Part shown: positions 8,303 through 11,346 of the stretch, piece by piece
Numbering within the stretch: position 1 is the first letter of the stretch
How the letters are laid out: the number at the start of each line of letters is the position of its first letter
Assembly: GCA_028456385.1 (NCBI GenBank)
Contig: JALNQF010000908.1
Span: forward strand, 1 to 11,346
Direction: 5' to 3'
DNA: 11,346 nt
Source of the DNA: Ophiosphaerella korrae
Lineage: Eukaryota; Ascomycota; Dothideomycetes; Pleosporales; Phaeosphaeriaceae
The notes under the pieces: model-generated
The model's database searches: none
What the model saw: the letters and a program-made list of their open reading frames with translations, nothing else
What the model was told of the DNA's origin: nothing
Translations under genes and position numbers: made by a program

Positions 8303-8731
8303 AAAAAAGAGTTTAAACTCTAAGTACTAGTAGTAAGCTACTATATCTTTAATAGAGAAGAGTTTACTCTAACTTCTTTTTTAACTAGTATCTAAGAGCT
8401 AGCTTTTAATTTTTACTAGTATAAAGAATAAAAAAACTACTTTATTAAACTTTTATAATTTTTAAGTATAAGATACTACGTAAATATTATATCCTTTATC
8501 TAGTCTATATATAACTACTTTATTACTAATAGGAAAAAATATATTAGCTTATAAACCTAAGATAATTTTATTATACGCTATTATATAGGATTAGCTTACT
8601 AATACTTTACTATTTTAGATAGTATTACTTACTAATACTAAGAAGAATTTATATATTTCTTTATACTTTTTTACTAATATAGTAATATAGATATAGTAGG
8701 ATTAAGAGAAGTATATTATAAAACTCTAGAA
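8303..8731 (+). pseudogene. continuation of the unidentified coding relic, cut by LTR B
   Basis: In plus frame 2 (modulo 3) the translation is again protein-like: I-F-N-R-E-E-F-T-L-T-S-F-L near 8345-8385, then I-R-Y-Y-V-N-I-I, F-I-I-R-Y-Y-I-G-L-A-Y, and G-L-R-E-V-Y-Y-K-T-L-E ending at 8731. The frame differs from the preceding segment, so an intron, an indel or a separate gene lies near 8290. The frame is open right to the first base of the LTR at 8732, so element B probably inserted into this sequence and the rest lies beyond the right edge of the window. Family not recognised. Confidence 0.42.
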
Positions 8732-9158
8732 TATAACAGGCCTCTTGTTATTAACTATAGGTACCTATCTAGAGAGCTAGTAGATTAAGAGATAATAATA
8801 AAAGTTCGTGTTAAGATCTATAATAACTATAAACAATAGAAGATGTTTTGTAACTATCTTATATTAGCGTTCTATAGTTAAAGGATTAAATTACTAATAC
8901 TATCTTAATAATACATATCTTACTAACTATATACTTGTTGTAATCTATAATCTATAGTTGCTAAGACTAGTAGATTATAGATTATCTTAATCTATAATCT
9001 ATTAATACTAAGAGTCTACAGATTATAGATTAGCCTAAGTATCCTAGTTATATGTAGTCTCCTAATTAAGGTTATTACTCTACTCGTCCTATACTTTGTT
9101 AGCGCCTAGATTAGGACTAATTAGTTCTATCTTAATTTCTTCTATTACACCTATAATA
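8732..9158 (-). repeat. 3' LTR of element B (427 bp), both termini mutated
   Basis: It aligns along its length with LTR A. The left end reads TATAACAGG, where A has TGTAATAGG; the right end is ATAATA where A has GTAACA. The terminal TG and CA have both become TA, so the ends needed by integrase are lost. The position next to a polypurine tract (9159-9172) shows that it is the 3' LTR of an element on the minus strand. It carries the same palindromic array (8941-9032). Confidence 0.88.
8941..9032. repeat. alternating palindromic array inside LTR B
   Basis: Units are forward at 8941-8954, reverse at 8971-8984, forward at 8988-9001 and reverse at 9019-9032, the last reading CAGATTATAGATTA. The order and spacing match the array in LTR A (5185-5276), and both arrays span 92 bp. 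The one unit that keeps CA hints that the ancestral unit began with CAGATT. Confidence 0.9.
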
Positions 9159-9172
9159 CTATCTCCCCTCTT
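9159..9172 (-). promoter_or_regulatory. polypurine tract (plus-strand DNA primer site) of element B
   Basis: On the element strand the bases directly before the LTR are AAGAGGGGAGATAG: purines except for one T, with a run of four G. This is where RNase H leaves a primer for second-strand synthesis. Its abutment to 9158 independently supports the LTR edge and the minus-strand orientation. Confidence 0.85.
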
Positions 9173-9173
9173 A

Positions 9174-9860
9174 GGTAGGTCTTAGTTTACTCGTCCTAGA
9201 GCTAGAGTTATTAGTCTAGTTTCTTCGTTAATATAGAGTTCTTTATCCTCCCTTATAACTGTTTTATCTATACGTTGTTGCTACCTCCTTACTAATTGCG
9301 TGTTGCGTAATAGTGTTAAAATATTTCCTTACTCTTATTATACTTCTCCTAAGTTAAACTCTAAGTCTCTTCCTTGTATTATTTCTATAAATAATAGTAA
9401 GGCTTATAAAGTATGTATTTGTGCGAATATATATAGCTCTTATAACGTGTTTAGTGTTTTTCTTTCTAAGTATAAGTTTATTATACTTATTCTTGTATCT
9501 AGGCTTAATAATAATAGGGAAAGCTATTAACTAGACTTAAAAGAAATTACTATCTTAAATTGTAGAAGCTAAAGCTAAGCGTAAGCGTATCTAGAAGCTT
9601 ACGTAAAGTAAGCTAGTAGAGAATTAAGCTCGTCTCTCTTGTCTTTATAAGATAAAGGCCTTAAATAATAAGAAATTAGCTAAGTAGTTAGTAGCTCTAA
9701 AAGCTAAGCTAGACTTAGATAAGGTATTTAGTATTGCTATAGTAGGTCCTATACTAGACGTCTCTATTATCTCTCTATCTATTATTAGTAATGTTAGTTC
9801 TTTTAGTTTACTACTAGGCGTTCTAGAGGGTTTTAACTTTAGAACTCCTCTAGTTTCTTA
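9174..9860 (+). pseudogene. antisense ORF relic in the 3' tail of the gypsy element
   Basis: Between the chromodomain and the polypurine tract, the strand opposite to gag-pol looks coding. From 9174 to 9530 one frame has only two internal stops and reads as a Ser/Thr-rich segment, then C-I-I-S, K-A-Y-K-V-C-I-C-A-N and S-S-Y-N-V-F-S-V, with Cys and Tyr residues that could derive from a Cys cluster. From 9532 the neighbouring frame continues with E-A-K-A-K-R-K-R-I, S-K-L-V-E-N, Y-K-I-K-A-L-N-N-K-K and a Ser/Pro-like tail; each of its stops fits a mutated Gln, suggesting a basic coiled coil. One indel or an intron near 9530 would join the two. Similar Cys-rich plus coiled-coil predicted proteins are, as I recall, often annotated antisense in fungal gypsy tails, but I cannot verify this here. 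No start codon is preserved. Confidence 0.5.
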
Positions 9861-9870
9861 GAGTAATTAA

Positions 9871-9991
9871 GGTTATCTTCTAGTTCCTATATTTCTTCCT
9901 ATAGTTGCCCTTTCTCGTCTATACCTATCTATTTTACTAGGTAGTAGTTCCTACTATTATAGAATTAGCGTACTAGGATTTTCTTAACTTC
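9871..9991 (-). other. chromodomain at the end of pol, element B
   Basis: In the pol frame: E-V-K-K-I-L-V-R-stop-F-Y-N-S-R-N-Y-Y-L-V-K-stop-I-G, then D-E-K-G-Q, stop-E-E-I, and L-E-D-N-L. This is the chromodomain pattern (E-x-I-L-x-x-R, Y-L-V-K-W-x-G, T-W-E, L). Such domains direct chromovirus insertion to methylated H3K9 chromatin. The conserved Trp of the K-W and T-W-E blocks are stops, typical TGG-to-TAG changes. Target preference for heterochromatin would fit the nested-repeat setting. Confidence 0.85.
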
Positions 9992-10352
9992 TTATTCTTC
10001 CTATTCTCTATATATATCTACTTTGTACACTAGTAGTTCTACGTTTTGTAGTACTATCTTAAGTAGCGCTATATAGAAGGTTAGGTGTATCCTTATCTTA
10101 TTTAGTAACTTTAATTTAAATATAACTAGTAAGATTTTATTCTTAATTTTGTATAGTCCTATCTTAACGTAGTCTAGTTTTAAACTAGGCTGTTTACTTT
10201 TAATATTCTTTTATACTAACTATACTTTTTCTCTCTCTCTAAATTAAGGTCTTCTTTTATATTTCTTATTGTAATACTTTACTATCTAATTGTGTAGGAA
10301 TTCTACGTCCTATCTTAGTTAGTTATATATATTTTTAAGTCTATTAGCGAAG

Positions 10353-11346
10353 TTTTCTCTTCTTAAGGACTAAGATATCTAGTTTCTTAGTATCTAGTAT
10401 GTATTAGGTTTAAATCTATAGTTTGCGAAGAAGGGTAATACTCTTATTACTATATTCTTTACGCTGTTGTATACTAATTATGCTATAGGTAGTAGCTATA
10501 CCTAGTTATTTTAGTTGTAGTTAAGGTAGTATCTTAGATACTATTCTACTATCTAATTTATTCGTTCTAATTGTCTATCTATCTATAGGTAATATGCTAT
10601 AGATATTACGTGCTTAATTTCTAATTGCGCTATTATTATTTCCTATAGTTTTAATATAAATCTTATATCTCTATCTATAATAATTTTGTCTAGTAGTCTA
10701 TATTAACTAATTATAGTTCCTAGAACCTAGTATATAGTAACTTCTATCCTACTTCTCTCTTTATATAGTCTAAAGTATATATACTTTATAAATTTATCTA
10801 CTATTATTAGGATTCTATTGTATTTAACTCCTAATATTAGGTCTTTAGACTTTAGTAACTTCGTAATAAAGTCTATTATAATAACTCTCTATAGTTGTTT
10901 TAGTACTTCTACTAGTTGTAATATTCTATATAGTGCGTATCTATTATACTTGTTTCTCTAATATTCTATATAGTCTTGTAGTACTTCTATTACTAGTTAT
11001 CTTACTTTTAGGATATAGTAATCTTGTAGTATCTTATCTAGAGTCTTATTAATCCCTTAGTATCTATATACTAGTAGTTTGTAAAACTATTGTATAAATT
11101 CTCTTTAGATTTTCTTTAGGATATACGTTTTTCTATATACTTATGCAAGTCCTTTGTAAATTTCTAGTTTCTCTATTTCTTTAGATACTTCTTATGTTAT
11201 TTTCTAAATCTATTTGTCTAGCTCGCTACTCTTTCTTTTAAGTGTTACGGCTATTTTAGGTGTATTTAAGACTAAATATCTTTCTTTATTTTTAACTAAG
11301 ACTATACTAGTAGCGCTTACTTCTTCTTATAAGTCTAGTCTTCTAC
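10353..11346 (-). pseudogene. integrase domain of element B, catalytic triad kept
   Basis: It aligns with 1-994 without a gap. The three acidic codons are Asp at 10871-10873 (I-I-D-F-I), Asp at 10673-10675 (D-R-D) and Glu at 10565-10567; the last two are 35 residues apart. Element A has lost the first Asp. In-frame stops still disable the gene. The window's right edge cuts the copy just after the position equivalent to the RNase H-integrase linker. Confidence 0.88.

Larger units (their letters stand above)
8732..11346 (-). mobile_element. Ty3/gypsy retrotransposon, element B (3' portion)
   Basis: This is the same family and orientation as element A. Read on the minus strand from the right edge, it has integrase, a C-terminal linker, a chromodomain, a tail with an ORF on the opposite strand, a polypurine tract, and the 3' LTR. 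The upstream parts (LTR, gag, protease, RT) are beyond the right edge. Integrase positions 10565, 10673 and 10871 and chromodomain codons near 9986 share one frame, so again no net indel occurred in the coding part. Flank 8727-8731 (TAGAA) differs from the outer flank of LTR A (5397-5401, TTACT), consistent with two separate insertions. Confidence 0.92.
9839..11346 (-). pseudogene. pol 3' part of element B: integrase, linker and chromodomain
   Basis: The minus frame runs from the right edge to a stop-rich end near 9839-9871. It holds the integrase core (details in the next entry), then N-F-A-N-R-L-K-N-I-Y and I-V-K-Y-Y-N-K-K-Y-K-R-R-P (about 10240-10350), K-L-D-Y-V-K-I-G and N-K-I-L-L-V-I-F-K-L (about 10110-10180), R-I-H-L-T-F-Y-I-A-L-L-K (family RIHPVFHVSLLK, near 10060-10090), and finally the chromodomain. 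This is the standard C-terminal order of fungal chromoviruses. The true terminator cannot be told apart from RIP stops. Trp positions are stops, so no full product can be made. Confidence 0.88.

Noticed and set aside
4975..9158. A single LTR element with LTRs at 4975-5396 and 8732-9158 and a 3.3 kb interior
   Set aside because: Gag lies outside the first LTR and the polypurine tract and pol end lie outside the second; the flanks do not match. They belong to two elements.
9300..9530. Open 76-codon plus-strand frame taken as an intact small gene
   Set aside because: It begins with GTG and not ATG, and the same frame is protein-like further upstream to 9174. It is better read as part of a longer degraded antisense ORF.
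1..11346. Mitochondrial or bacterial AT-rich DNA, or an organism with reassigned stop codons
   Set aside because: TAG/TAA occur at conserved Trp and Gln positions alike, CpG is kept while CpA and TpG are lost, and paired copies differ by transitions. This fits RIP, not a changed genetic code.

Overview
The window looks like an AT-rich, gene-free repeat block from a filamentous ascomycete (Pezizomycotina). It is made of transposable elements heavily mutated by a process that looks like RIP (repeat-induced point mutation). TpA and CTAG are everywhere, CpA and TpG are depleted, CpG survives, and every recognisable coding frame is broken by TAG/TAA codons that fit Trp or Gln codons after C-to-T or G-to-A change. 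I see no intact protein gene, tRNA, rRNA or CRISPR array. The host species cannot be named from this.

Layout. (1) Positions 1-5396 hold element A, a Ty3/gypsy retrotransposon on the minus strand. It has its 5' LTR (4975-5396), a fused gag-pol relic (start near 4913) with capsid, CCHC knuckle, aspartic protease, RT, RNase H and a DD35E integrase, and it runs off the left edge. (2) Positions 5397-8731 are a different, older-looking stretch almost without CpA or TpG. It holds hairpins, a relic of a pogo/Fot1-type DNA transposase (about 5736-6258, plus strand), and a long unidentified coding relic on the plus strand that runs right up to the next LTR. (3) Positions 8732-11346 hold the 3' end of element B, a second copy of the same gypsy family, also on the minus strand. 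It has its 3' LTR (8732-9158), a polypurine tract, about 0.7 kb with a degraded ORF on the opposite strand, a chromodomain, and an integrase. Positions 10353-11346 align with 1-994 at a constant offset of 10352.

Reading. Two gypsy elements of one family sit in the same orientation, apparently inserted into an older RIP-saturated segment. In element A all domain motifs from gag to integrase fall in one reading frame, so this copy died by point mutation and not by indels. Several catalytic or metal-binding residues are lost by G-to-A or C-to-T change: protease Asp to Asn, knuckle Cys and His to Tyr, and the first integrase Asp to Asn in A only. RT YLDD survives in A and all three integrase acidic residues survive in B. 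All identifications come from translation and motif recognition by eye.
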